NCBI GenBank assembly: GCA_030407315.1
Contig: JALQPE010000476.1
Span: 1 to 64,000 of the forward strand
Source: Asparagopsis taxiformis
Lineage: Eukaryota; Rhodophyta; Florideophyceae; Bonnemaisoniales; Bonnemaisoniaceae
Direction of reading: 5' to 3'
Length of the DNA stretch: 64,000 bases
Part shown: positions 9,322 through 19,908 of the stretch, in pieces
Layout: every line of letters begins with the position of its first letter
Numbering within the stretch: the first letter of the stretch is position 1
Notes under the pieces: generated by a model
Told to the model about the DNA's origin: nothing
Seen by the model: only the letters and a program-made list of their open reading frames with translations
Databases searched by the model: none
Position numbers and translations under genes: made by a program

Positions 9322-10906
9322 CGGAACGAAACCGAAACCGCACTTTCAGTTTCGCGGCTGACGCGACAGCTGCCGTACGTGCACGGAAGGTCGTTCCTTC
9401 GGCCGTCGCCAATCGTCTCACAACGGTGAGGTCGTTCCTCTCTCGTTCGGGGAGTGACCTGAGTCGTTCCGTCACGGCTGCCCGCGTCGAGGGCAGCAAT
9501 CCACGTACGTAGTGGTGAACGAGGAGTCGATCCGTAAACACGTAGTTGCACGCCCGCGTGGCGGTGTCGAGTCTATCAGCGTACTGATTCTCGTCCTCGT
9601 TAGGACTCTGCGTGATCATCGTGACCTTTTCGTAGGCCTCCTGCAGCACGTCGTCTTGCAGGTATCGTTTAATCAACGCGTTGATTACGTGAGGCCACGA
9701 GAACCTCTTCGTCGGATCAGTCGTGATCACGCCAGTCGTACACTGGGAATCGTAGAACCGTCGGGCGTCCCCTTCGAGGAAGAAGTGCAGCGCACGTACT
9801 GCCACTCCCTCGCACACTCCGAGTGTGCTGAACCCATCACGTATTTGGGCGAGGAATCCGAGCAACGTAATCGGATTCCGGCCGGAGAACGGCTTTAACG
9901 TAGGGAAAAGTCCCTCCAGCTCACGTTTGAGCTTATGTACGCTTTGACTCTCGTTCACGTAGAGATGTTCACGTACATCGTTAAGTCGGTACATACGGTA
10001 CGACACCACGTTCGCAAATGCGTCGAGCATTGTCGTGTGCTCTGCCAACGCGTGGCAAACGGGTCCGAGGGCGTTCCCTGGTAAGCGTACCGCGTCGGCA
10101 CGTTCGTTTTCGTGGACTCGCGTGTCCGTCGTGCCGAACGTACCCAGCCACGGAATGTACGTCTCGCGTGGCGTGGGGGCTCTCGTATCGAATTGTGCAG
10201 CTCGTGCTGCATCCGCCGACCGCGCGTGGTCTGGCGTATCGTTAAAACGTAATTGCCTTCGTGGCGTCTCGTTGGGGTTGGCGATGGCTCGTTGCACTGT
10301 CGCCCCCCTTCCGTACGTTGTCGAGGTCGTCGGACCGGGTGTTGGTGGGTATCCTCCCGGAACGGCCGGGGAGGATTGCGAGTTATAGGCGCGCGAGCCT
10401 TCTTCGTAATTCGGATCGCTTCCGCTCGGCGGAGCGGAACGTCCGGCGACGATTTCGTTGAATACTACGACAAACGAGTCGAGTCTTCCCTCCACGGCGG
10501 AGAGGCGGTTTCGTAAATCTTCGTTTTCCCGTTCGAGGGTCGCTGAGCGTTCACGTAACGCACGAGCTTCGCGCTCCGAGACTCCGAGTCTCTGCCTTAC
10601 GGCTTCGTCGACGGCCGCGTCGCTCGCCCTTTCGATGTGACCTCGAAGGTCTTCGTACACTACGCGTAGTGCCGTGGGAGTCACGTTCCCTTCGTTGAGC
10701 TGACCGCGCGTTGCGGGGTCCATACTCACGGACTCAAACGGGCTTACCGTACGTGGTAGCTGGCCGATCGCCTCGATATCCGGCGGGATAGACCGATCAG
10801 TCGCGAAGATCGCTTCTGCTGACAAGGCCACGTCGGCTTCGGCGTCCGCTGACGTTGGCAACGGTTGCCTGGGCGACGCGCTGGAATTCGACACAGCGTA
10901 ATTCAT
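9263..10906 (-). CDS. gag: Gypsy gag, capsid region
   Basis: Encodes 547 residues from an ATG start. Residues of about 85-150 form a strongly charged coiled coil (REARALRERSATLERENEDL). A Pro/Gly/Ser-rich linker follows, then a helical capsid-like region (LFPTLKPFSGRNPITLLGFL, LHFFLEGDARRFYD, YADRLDTATRACNYVF) that matches the general look of retrotransposon gag domains. It precedes the zinc-knuckle frame and is the first ORF of element 1. The last 25 residues after RFRFRSG are likely out of frame, because the gag tail continues in another frame from about 9,330. Confidence 0.7.
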   Translation of the reverse strand: MNYAVSNSSASPRQPLPTSADAEADVALSAEAIFATDRSIPPDIEAIGQLPRTVSPFESVSMDPATRGQLNEGNVTPTALRVVYEDLRGHIERASDAAVDEAVRQRLGVSEREARALRERSATLERENEDLRNRLSAVEGRLDSFVVVFNEIVAGRSAPPSGSDPNYEEGSRAYNSQSSPAVPGGYPPTPGPTTSTTYGRGATVQRAIANPNETPRRQLRFNDTPDHARSADAARAAQFDTRAPTPRETYIPWLGTFGTTDTRVHENERADAVRLPGNALGPVCHALAEHTTMLDAFANVVSYRMYRLNDVREHLYVNESQSVHKLKRELEGLFPTLKPFSGRNPITLLGFLAQIRDGFSTLGVCEGVAVRALHFFLEGDARRFYDSQCTTGVITTDPTKRFSWPHVINALIKRYLQDDVLQEAYEKVTMITQSPNEDENQYADRLDTATRACNYVFTDRLLVHHYVRGLLPSTRAAVTERLRSLPERERNDLTVVRRLATAEGTTFRARTAAVASAAKLKVRFRFRSGEAYVGYFRPRVEEVRGLR

Positions 10907-11650
10907 AGACCGTCGTCTGTAGCACGTAGCTTTTCGTTAACGTAAAAGAGCTCAACCTCGTTGGTTGTCGTTATGCTCGTAGCAACTTCTAGGTCGAGAG
11001 ACCAGTGTGGAACAACGTTAGTTCTAGATAGCTGGTACGAGCTACGGACACGCTGTCCTTACGAAACGAAACGAGCAGTCCACCCGCTGGTGTTTGACTG
11101 TATTGTTAGGTAGAAGGTAGAGTGGTTAGCGAGTAGACACGAGCGTCACGACGCAACAATCCACGCGAGGATTACGTTAGCACACGAGGTGGTACGTCAC
11201 CGGAGGCGCTCTCAACCAAGCCCGGAGGCACTACACACAATCAGCCTTACGTGCGGCGATGGGTAGGGAGTACGCAGCTCGACGGAGACGAAGCCTCGTT
11301 AGGCAGAACGTAAACGTAAAACGTAGAAGTCAGTCGTAGACTAGAGCCGTTGCCCGTTCGATGAATTGTCCCCTTTCCCTCCCGGCACGATGCCAATACC
11401 TATATAGCCACGATGGCATCGCTTTACAGTGTAAACACTGTTCGTAACGTCCCCGAATGGGAAAGGACCTTGTGCGTCACACGTAGGGACCCGTTGGTCC
11501 GTTGGCCGTTGCCAGTACGTTCGTTGCACACGTGTGCCGGTTGCGCGCGCGCATGCGCCAGCAATGTTCGTGCACTGCTGTCGCCGGTCGTGTCCGCCGA
11601 AGTTCGAATTCCGCGGAAAAAACGTAAATATTTGCAATTTCGGAATTGCC
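10907..11650 (-). other. Leader and probable 5' LTR region of element 1
   Basis: No credible gene. On the minus strand this lies directly upstream of gag and keeps the CGT-rich composition until about 11,650. A TATA-like CCTATATAG lies near 11,399-11,407, placed as expected for an LTR promoter reading leftward. Without a second copy in the window the LTR limits cannot be drawn. I saw no clear tRNA primer-binding site. Confidence 0.35.
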
Positions 11651-11664
11651 ACGTATACTACACC

Positions 11665-13110
11665 ATGGAAGGAGATTTTCCTGAAGATGAGATTCAGAAA
11701 CGGAAGCTGGAAAAGATCATACCATTGTTTTGTCGTGAACGGGCGAGGCTATTTTACAATGGAAAGTTGTGTGTACCGAGAAGGTCTGTGTCCAGTATTT
11801 TGCAAATGGCACATGACTCTAGGATAAGCGGTCATTTCAAGTTCTTGAAGACGCTAGCAAGTCTTGAAAAATTCCATTGGAGACACAAAGCCCGAGATGT
11901 CCGGAAGTATGTGGAGGGATGTATGAAGTGTCAGCAATACAAAGACTCTAATCAGAAGAAGTTGACTGATCCAACTTCTTTAGAGATTCCTGAGAGAAGA
12001 TGGGGATCTCTAGCAACCGACTTTATCGTAAGTCTACCCAAGACAAAAGACGGTTATGATGCCATAACTACCTGGGTAGACCGGTTGACGAGAAGAGTTC
12101 ATTTTATCAAGTCAAGAGGTACTGACACTGCTGAGGATGTTGCGAATGCATTCTTCTCCAACATATTCAAGCTTCATGGACTTCCTGACAATGTGGTATC
12201 GGATCGAGATAGAAAGTTTACATCCAAGTTTTGGGATTGTTTGATGGAACTATGTGGCGTTAAGCTCAAGATGTCTACGAGCAGGCACCCACAGACGGAT
12301 GGCACGTCCGAAATCATGAATCGGATGATTGAGAACTATCTTCGGTGCTATTGTTCCTATAACCAAGACAATTGGGATGAACTTCTACCATCTGCAGAGT
12401 TTTCCTACAATTCTGCTGTTTCTGAAGATCTAGGTATGTCCCCTTTTGAGCTGGACCTGGGATGGATTCCAAAGTCTCCTTTGGACTTTGTGTCGGGAAA
12501 TGAGATACCTGTGCAAAGTGTTGAGGAATTCAAGAAACGGCTTACAGCTTCTCTTGAAGATGCTAAGTACTCTTACAACATTGCGAAAGCAGCACAGAGT
12601 GCGTATGCCTCCAGAAAGTTCAAGGATCCAGACTATAGGGTGGGATCCAAGTTATGGATTAACAGGTCTTTGTTCAGGGATGCATACTCCCAGTCTCAGG
12701 AAAAGGAGAAGTTGACAGCAAGACGTTTTGGACCGTTTGTTAAGAAGGAATTGATCGGCAAAAATGCTGTTAGGTTGGATCTTCCTGATCATATCAAGAT
12801 TCATCCTGTTGTTAATGTCAGTCACACAAATCCTCATATAGAACAACCGAGTGATATTGCTGCTCCAATACCTCCTGTACCGGCCCCTGTCCCTGCTATT
12901 GAAGGTGATGAAATCGAGGTTGAAGCGATCTTGAATCATAGAAAAAGAGGACGAGGATATCAGTTCCTAACCTTGATGAAAGGTAGTCCTACGCATGATG
13001 CTTCATGGCAACCTACGAGGAATTTCATAGACAGAGATGGCACGAAGACTGGAATATGGTTAGAATACATCCGGAAGAAGAATATTCTACCGGAATATCA
13101 TGATGAATAA
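11665..13110 (+). CDS. pol: Gypsy integrase with chromodomain, 5'-truncated
   Basis: About 481 recognisable residues from MEGDFPEDE onward. The frame is also open upstream into element 1, but that part is chance sequence. The integrase shows an HHCC zinc site (MAHDSRISGHF, GCMKCQQYK), the DDE core (ATDFIVSLP, VVSDRDRKF, SEIMNR), a GPF-type C-terminal module (RRFGPFVKKELIG) and a chromodomain (EVEAILNHRKRGRGYQFL, then ASWQPTRNF). The catalytic residues are present and there is no internal stop, so this half was alive until recently or is constrained by a short time since truncation. It is AT-richer than element 1 and not closely similar to it. Confidence 0.85.
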   Translation: MEGDFPEDEIQKRKLEKIIPLFCRERARLFYNGKLCVPRRSVSSILQMAHDSRISGHFKFLKTLASLEKFHWRHKARDVRKYVEGCMKCQQYKDSNQKKLTDPTSLEIPERRWGSLATDFIVSLPKTKDGYDAITTWVDRLTRRVHFIKSRGTDTAEDVANAFFSNIFKLHGLPDNVVSDRDRKFTSKFWDCLMELCGVKLKMSTSRHPQTDGTSEIMNRMIENYLRCYCSYNQDNWDELLPSAEFSYNSAVSEDLGMSPFELDLGWIPKSPLDFVSGNEIPVQSVEEFKKRLTASLEDAKYSYNIAKAAQSAYASRKFKDPDYRVGSKLWINRSLFRDAYSQSQEKEKLTARRFGPFVKKELIGKNAVRLDLPDHIKIHPVVNVSHTNPHIEQPSDIAAPIPPVPAPVPAIEGDEIEVEAILNHRKRGRGYQFLTLMKGSPTHDASWQPTRNFIDRDGTKTGIWLEYIRKKNILPEYHDE

Positions 13111-13137
13111 CTAAGTTGATGAGGACATCAACTGTGT

Positions 13138-13151
13138 GAGGGGGGGAATAG
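13138..13151 (+). promoter_or_regulatory. Polypurine tract of element 2
   Basis: The run GAGGGGGGGAATAG immediately precedes TGTAACG, the likely start of the 3' LTR, 27 bases after the integrase stop. This is the normal place and composition of the plus-strand primer of a gypsy element. Confidence 0.75.
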
Positions 13152-13650
13152 TGTAACGAACTGAAGCTGATGCCAGCAATGGCCAGCATAAACTAGTGTA
13201 TTCTAGACACTACAAGTTACACTAAGTTTACTCATATACTATAGACTGCTAGAAAGTAACTTGCTGTTACGCCTAGAAGTATCTAGTTGGCTATGTCATC
13301 GAGTGATGTCATGATGGCATCATGTTAGATTTATTTTGATGACATAATTTTATTTTGATTAGTATTTTCTAGAATTAGTTCGACATCGAACTACAATTCT
13401 ATGGTGGGTATAAAAAGGCATGGTCAACTCCGGTCTTGGGGGATCGGAGGCATCATCGATCATTCAACGAAAACAACTACCACTCAGCTATCCCGTATAC
13501 ACATTCGTTTCATCTACTATAACTGAGCATGTGCTCGGGTCATCAAATGCTAATGCGAGTTGTTGTTCTTCTTTTGTCTCTTTTCCGGTCCGAACCTCGA
13601 TGTCCCGAAAGACGTGCTTCAGTAGCTAGCTTTGGAACCTGTACCGTTCG
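13152..13650 (+). repeat. 3' LTR of element 2 (right end uncertain)
   Basis: Starts with TG directly after the polypurine tract. A good TATA box, TATAAAAA, lies at 13,409-13,416, as expected for the U3 promoter of an LTR. The right end is a guess because no second copy exists in the window and the terminal CA cannot be chosen. Confidence 0.55.
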
Positions 13651-14249
13651 ATTATTCTAGAATAATCAGGAAGATTTTCGAGCCGTACTCAAGGAAGGGT
13701 CCTCCGTTTCATTTTCATGGAGTGTCATACTCCATCATCGTCCTCAAAAACATGACAGAGTGGACCTAGTGATGTCATTCTCCTCATTTTACTGATACAA
13801 GCATCTATCCGAGAATTCCATCGATTACAACAACATATCTGACTTTTGACAGTTATTGCGTGTGCCTCTTCACCACAAGCTGAAGACCTGTTCCGCTCGC
13901 TGTAAGCTAATCTTTGCAACGTTGAAATACCCATTATACGAGCTACTGGATCAAGAACATCTTCGAATTGCCCCATAATCCATGCTGAGGAAATACTAAA
14001 CTTTTCAAGGCGTTTCCTGCTGCGTTCCATACTGACATAGATTGTGAATATATCTTACAGAACATGTTATCTTCCAGTCTTTTCTTAACTTCTCAGTATT
14101 CTTTGTCTGTCACCATTCAACTCCAGAACTCCTAAAATTCTCTGCTTTCTTTTTCGGTCAGTTGCCGCGTTGTTATCGCCATACAGAGGTTGGTCAGACT
14201 TATTCTACTGACATCCCAGAATGAAATACCTTACTGGTGAAAGTTTTTA
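13651..14249. other. Spacer between elements 2 and 3
   Basis: About 600 bases with no gene I can support. A 101-codon frame on the minus strand (13,725-14,030) has no recognisable motif and no sign of selection. The right end is the insertion point of element 3, with the target duplication GTCGC at 14,250-14,254. Confidence 0.4.
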
Positions 14250-14254
14250 GTCGC

Positions 14255-14636
14255 TGGTGCACGCCGCTAGCACTCTGTGCGCCGTGACAAGTGCTCTCTG
14301 CTCCTATTTCAACACCGTCTAATTAACGTAACTTTGTATGACATTTTTTGGCACGGCGCGTTTTACACATTGTTAATTGGCTGTTGTAATGATTGTGGCA
14401 GGTCAAGCTGCCCTATCGATATTCAGTATCGATCTGAACCCTTCATGCCCTACGAAGGCTGGCAAGAGTCGCCCTACGTACCTTGCCCTAGCAATGATGT
14501 TTTCTGTACTTGTTTTGCGTTTGGGATCCAGGGAACAAGGGAACTAGAAGGAATATATATCTAGCTTCTTAGGTCAGGACCTCGAGAATAAAGGATACCA
14601 TCGTAGCGACATTTATTGTTCTACATGCGAGCAAAA
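14255..14636 (+). repeat. 5' LTR of element 3
   Basis: 382 bp, starting TGGTGCACGCCGCTAG and ending CGAGCAAAA. The copy at 19,508-19,903 is almost identical. Near its start this copy lacks 14 bases present in the other copy, where a short palindrome-like CTACTAGCTTGCTAGTAG occurs. Confidence 0.9.
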
Positions 14637-14676
14637 GTGATCACTTACTGAAGTTTTGAACACCCTGTCTATTAGC

Positions 14677-17600
14677 ATGGCTCAAGCGGGGCCGTCTACT
14701 GGGCAACCAATGTTCACACCGATTTCGCATCCTGAGCTGCGAAAATTGGGGCGAAATCCGATACACAATTTTCTTCTCGCTAGAGAAAATTACTTATTGC
14801 GTGTGCAAGATGCTGTGTCCTCTGGGAGCTCCATAACACCTGTCCCGCTGCGTTCTTCCATCGATCGTGATCTTTTACTGTCACTAATTTCATTTGAAAC
14901 CTTCCCTGGTGTTTCCAAATTTGATGACTTGACCGAAGAGGTACTCGAGGCGTGGCTAAAAGAAAAAGATGAGGTAAAATTGGAATAAATCTCGCTAGAA
15001 GATCTGGAAGAAACTATCAAGAATGGAATCAAAATTAATGTGCATGAAGCTGATGCTGAATTGCGCATTCAATCATTGTTCACTGACTACCAGACGCTGT
15101 TAAGGAATCGAAAATGGGAACGTTTGATCGAAGACAAACCGCAGCTGGCTGTACGGCACATATGTCAGCTTTTGAAGCCGCCAATTCTTAAAATACGAAT
15201 GGAACAGGATATTGAGCTGGGCGTAGATAATCTGGAGGAAGACTGGCTTCTCTTCTACAAAAGAGTTGTAAAGAGAGCTATTGCATGCGAAGAGTATGTA
15301 CCAATCAAGAGTATTGGAAATAACAGTGAGAAAATGAAACCGACGAAGAAAGGTAATCAAGGGAATGGAACACCCAACTCTGAGGGTGGTACGAATCCAT
15401 CCAGACCACCAAAAGCACCCAAGTGTCTGAAAGACATTTCCGATAAATCGATTGTACCAAGGGAAGGAAAGGCTCTTCCCGATTGTTTAAACCCTCGATG
15501 CAACGGTAAGCATTATCTGAGGGATTGTACTAAGTCCTCGGAAGAGGAAAAAGAAAAGTATCTCAAGGAATTTCGAGACAATCGAGCGAAACAAGGGAGG
15601 CTCAGCAGGTTATCTCCGGATCCACCCGTATTGACAGAATCTCGAGATAATGTAGATACTCTTTATCCTGGACGCCTTAATGCTACACTGGCAGACAAGG
15701 TTCCAGTCATTTTAAATGGAGACTACGGTGCAAACCATGCCTCTTTAAGTCAGTATCATTTGGAGAAGTGTGCGCAAGCAGGAGTATTTGTGGCGGTCCT
15801 CCCATTGCCATCGCCAATTAAGATGGGTCTAGCATTACAGAGTATTGGTGAAGAAGGAAATGAAGTGCTGTATACAGCAAAAAGGAAGGCATGCGTATCG
15901 ATCACAATTAATCTACCACAAGGACCATTAAGACTTCGAAACGTCCAGTTTTTGGTATTTGATGCTCCAATGCCCGAAGTACTGTTATCAAGGCCGCTGT
16001 TACAATCTATCGGATTTAATCTGGACAAGCATTTGTCTGCTGTACGAACATTATATCATGATGCAGATTTCTCTCATGTCGGTTTCACAGTGGATCAAGA
16101 TGCTCAAGAAAATATGGCGCAGTGTGATAAAGGGGCGCTCTCAAGATTGCTTCTAGCACCGATGCAGCAAGACAAAGAATCTTTGCCAATTGATGAGTGT
16201 GAAGAATATATAAATGAGGGTAACAATGCTAGCAGTGCATCAGCTCTTCCTCAAAATGGTCGTTCAGTTGATCATACATCCAACTCAATACTGTCAGGTG
16301 AAGGCCAAGAACTAAATCGGAATGAATTTGATGATACGAGCCTACCAGTAGGACATCATGATCAAGTTACTACCCGTAATTGCCTCGACAAGTTAATAGA
16401 AGATGCAATTGACAATGGACTACCAAAGGAATATCAGGCAGAAATGCGTTCTTTAGTGTTTGAATTCGCTGACATCTTCCGCACCTCTTTGGGAGCAGAT
16501 CCCCCTGCTGCAATTGAACCTATGAGAATTATGCTAAAGCGCGATGCAGCACCGGTACGTGTTAAGCAAAGAAGATATTCGCCGAGTCAAGCGTCTTTCT
16601 TACGAAAGAAGGTGGATGAGATGGTTAAATTGGGACTTGTATACCCAAACAACACAAGCCAGTGGGCTTGTGCGCCGCTAATCGTACCTAAGCGAGGTGT
16701 CGAGAAGTTCAGATTTACTGTTGATCTCAGGCCTGTTAATAATCAGACCATCCCTTATGTTTGGCCGATGCCCGATCTCGAGTCGGTAAGTAACAAGCTT
16801 GCTGGAGCAACTTCTTTCGCAACAATGGACTTATGTCAAGGTTATTGGCAGCTACCATTACACCGTTCTTCGCAGGAATGTCAGAGCTTTATTACCGAAG
16901 ATAGAGTTTTCACTCCGACACGAGTGATGCATGGCCAAACCAATTCGGTCTCATATCTGCAGAGCAGTGTACAGAAACTATGCCGTCCGATCCGGGATTA
17001 TGTTTTGTTATGGCTGGATGACATGCTACTCCATTGTCGTACCGATGTAGACTTGATGAGGACTCTGCGTTCCTTTTTTACAATATGTAAGGAGCATAAG
17101 TTGAAGCTACATGCCGGAAAGTGCAAACTGTATCTGCAGAAAGTGCGATGGTGTGGCCGCTATATCAGCAAAGATGGAATAAGACTGGATCCAAGCAGAT
17201 TCTGTGCTCTGAAAGACATGGAACCTCCAATTACTGGAGCAGATTTGCAGCAGTTCTTGTGTGCTGCCAATTGGATGAGGCAATGCGTCCCCCAGTTTAC
17301 TACCATAGTCAAAGAGCTTCACAATACATTGGAAGCTGTTTACAAGCAGGCTGGGAAGCGAACAAAGCAAGCTGTTTCAAAGATCAAATTGAACGGCTTG
17401 TGGAATACTGTTCAACAGAATGCGTTCATCAAGGTTAAAGAGGCGCTTCTAAATTCTGCTACACTCGCCCACCCAGATCCAGCTAAGATCCTTTGTTTGT
17501 TTACAGATGCTTCGGAACATCACTGGTCTGGTGTTCTCACTCAAATACCCAAGGCTGATATGGACAAAGAGTTCTCATTGCAGACGCATGAACCTCTTGC

Positions 17601-19485
17601 ATTCTTATCAGGCTCATTCAAAGGTTCCAGTGAGCGATGGTCAACAATTGAAAAAGAAGCGTTTGCAGTTGTGGAGTCAGTTACTCGATTAGATTACATG
17701 CTGCTGCGTCCGGAAGGATTCTGGCTGTTTACGGATCATAAGAATCTTGTGTTTATTTTTGATCCCATCTCTAGATCGAAGGGACTGGGTAAGCATGTTC
17801 TTCACAAGGTTGAGCGCTGGGATATGCGTCTTTCATCGTATCGCTACACCGTCGTTCACATCAATGGAGAAGACAATTGCTGGGCAGACCTTCTTTCTCG
17901 TTGGGGTGCTGTCGCTACAAACCAGTTCAATACTCCCACATACCGTGCGTCACTTTCTTCACTCTTTGTTGCACCTGTTGCCCCAGATTGGGATCCTGAT
18001 ATGAATTGGCCAAGGCCCTCAGACCTTCTCGCTGCCCAAGAGGCCGCAATTGAAGGAGGGGAGAAGCCAGCACAGGAAACGAAAACTAATGGACTATTCA
18101 CGAATTCCAATGGCTCAATTTGGATTCCTACATCAGCAGTTGAGCTTCAATTACGCATTTGCGTCATTGTACATTGTGGCAGTGGTGGACATCGTGGAGC
18201 AGCAACAACGTTGACACAAGTGAAGGATAAATTCTATTGGAGTACCATGGAGAATGACATAAACACGTTTTGTAAGTCATGCTTACACTGTTTGTGTACC
18301 TCCAATGGATACAGAGTGCCTAGACCTTTAGGTCATGCATTGCATTCGGACAAACCAAATGAAGTTCTTCATTTTGATTACTTATTCATGGGTCCAAGCT
18401 CTACTGGGGATAAATACGTCCTCATACTAAAAGATGATGCTTCATCTTTTGTGTGGCTAGAGCCATGCAAAGTGGCTGATGCAGATACAACTACAGAAGT
18501 GCTCCTACGCTGGTTTTCATTGTTCGGTGTTTGCTTTACGTGGGTTTCAGACAGAGGCTCACATTTCAAAAATGCAGTCATGAATGCACTAAATCGACGT
18601 CTCCATGCGCATCACCATTTTACCACAGCGTACTGTCCCCAGTCTAATGGGACAGTGGAGAGTGTCTGTAAACAAGTGCTTCGATCTGCAAGGGCACTTC
18701 TGTCTGAGTTCAGGCTTGATGAGAAGGATTGGCCACGGATTGTCGGTTTGATTTAAAGTATCTTGAACCACTCTAAACGTGCTTCTATGGGAAATGTTGC
18801 TCCTGTCACGGCCTTTACTGGACTTGCAGCTGATAGTCCTCTTCTATCCATTAAGCCCAGTACAGGTGTACAACCGCAATCGTTGACATTCATTCGTGCT
18901 CAAAAGGTTGTTGGCATACAAAATTTGATGAAACATCTGGATGAAATTCACAAGGAGGTTGCCTCTCGCCGCACACGCAAACGCGACTTAGCTGTTGAAG
19001 CTCACAACAATAAAACGCATGTTCAAAAGGTCAACTTCGATGCTGGAGACTTTGTTCTCGTAGCGCAGCGCATCATGAATGATGGCCATAAACTTCGAGT
19101 GAAATGGCGAGGTCCGAGGCGCATCACAAAGGCTAAGTCAGAATTCGTGTATGAAGTTGAAGACCTTATAAGCGGTTCTCATGCTCTGGTACATGTTAAC
19201 CGATTGAAATTCTACGCCGATTCTAAGTTGAATATTACAGAGAGTTTACTGGATACCATCGCTCATAATAACCCCCACTACAACAAAGTCGAGAAACTCC
19301 TAGACTTGCGATATAATACTGATCTTAAGAGGTATGAAGTGCGAGCAAAATGGCAAGGCTTTGAAGATGAAGACCCAACTTGGGAACCATTTGATATTAT
19401 GAAGGAAGACATCCCAAGTATGTTGGCTGATTTTCTGGCTAAGCTCCATGATCAAGATTTAGTGGTGGCTGCTTCACAGGCTTGA
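14677..19485 (+). pseudogene. gag-pol: Gypsy gag-pol polyprotein with two in-frame TAA codons
   Basis: A single frame of about 1,600 codons. Gag carries a knuckle-like CLNPRCNGKHYLRDC. The protease-like region has the active-site segment GDYGANHASL at 15,718 onward, where Tyr replaces the usual Ser/Thr. RT has LWLDDMLLH in place of YxDD, and RNase H has LFTDASEHHW and FTDHKNLVF. Integrase has its HHCC zinc site and DDE residues (FDYLFMG, WVSDRGSHF, GTVESV). A chromodomain (KLLDLRYNTDLKRYEV, WEPFDI) ends the protein. The frame is cut by TAA at 14,986-14,988 in gag and by TAA at 18,754-18,756 in integrase; sequence on both sides stays in the same frame. A start at 14,677 (MAQAGPS) is the first ATG. 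Probably dead by nonsense mutation, unless stop readthrough is used. Confidence 0.85.
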
Positions 19486-19507
19486 AGCCTGCGTCCAGAG
19501 AGGGGAC

Positions 19508-19903
19508 TGGTGCACGCCGCTACTAGCTTGCTAGTAGCACTCTGTGCGCCGTGACAAGTGCTCTCTGCTCCTATTTCAACACCGTCCAATTAACGTAACT
19601 TTGTATGACATTTTTTGGCACGGCGCGTTTTACACATTGTTAATTGGCTGTTGTAATGATTGTGGCAGGTCAAGCTGCCCTATCGATATTCAGTATCGAT
19701 CTGAACCCTTCATGCCCTACGAAGGCTGGCAAGAGTCGCCCTACGTACCTTGCCCTAGCAATGATGTTTTCTGTACTTGTTTTGCGTTTGGGATCCAGGG
19801 AACAAGGGAACTAGAAGGAATATATATCTAGCTTCTTAGGTCAGGACCTCGAGAATAAAGGATACCATCGTAGCGACATTTATTGTTCTACATGCGAGCA
19901 AAA
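19508..19903 (+). repeat. 3' LTR of element 3
   Basis: 396 bp, near-identical to 14,255-14,636 apart from the 14-base insertion near its start. It is preceded by a polypurine run at about 19,493-19,507 and followed by the target duplication GTCGC. Confidence 0.9.
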
Positions 19904-19908
19904 GTCGC

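Larger units (their letters stand above)
3963..11650 (-). mobile_element. Ty3/gypsy chromodomain retrotransposon, element 1
   Basis: On the minus strand the order is gag with coiled coil, CCHC knuckle, protease, reverse transcriptase, RNase H, integrase and chromodomain. This is the Ty3/gypsy order, with the chromodomain marking a chromovirus-type element. The coding region runs from 10,906 down to 3,963 and is split over four overlapping frames. The right limit near 11,650 is set by an abrupt change from CGT-rich sequence to AT-richer sequence of another element's integrase, which suggests that this element inserted into it. I could not find a matching LTR pair, so both outer limits are approximate. 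Confidence 0.85.
11650..13650 (+). mobile_element. 3' half of a Ty3/gypsy element (element 2)
   Basis: The plus-strand order is integrase, chromodomain, polypurine tract, then the start of an LTR. Gag, protease, RT and RNase H are missing on the left, where element 1 begins, so element 2 was probably split by insertion of element 1 and its other half would lie left of the window. The LTR begins TGTAACGAAC at 13,152 directly after the polypurine tract. Its right end is not certain. Confidence 0.75.
14250..19908 (+). mobile_element. Complete Ty3/gypsy chromodomain element 3 with target duplication
   Basis: The element runs 14,255-19,903, flanked by the 5-bp direct repeat GTCGC at 14,250-14,254 and 19,904-19,908. 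Its LTRs of 382 and 396 bp differ only by a 14-base indel near the left end and one or very few substitutions, so insertion was recent. Internally one long gag-pol frame runs 14,677-19,485, with polypurine sequence (GTCCAGAGAGGGGAC) just before the 3' LTR. The LTRs start with TG but the right boundary is ambiguous by one or two bases, because the sequence there also fits the target duplication. Confidence 0.9.

Noticed and set aside
10907..11650. Second LTR copy of element 1 in positions 1-3,962
   Set aside because: I compared the two regions by eye in the same orientation and saw no shared stretch beyond composition.
11413..11664. Upstream extension of the element 2 integrase frame
   Set aside because: This part lies in element 1-type sequence, encodes Cys/Arg-rich chance sequence and has no integrase match; the true coding match begins at about 11,650.
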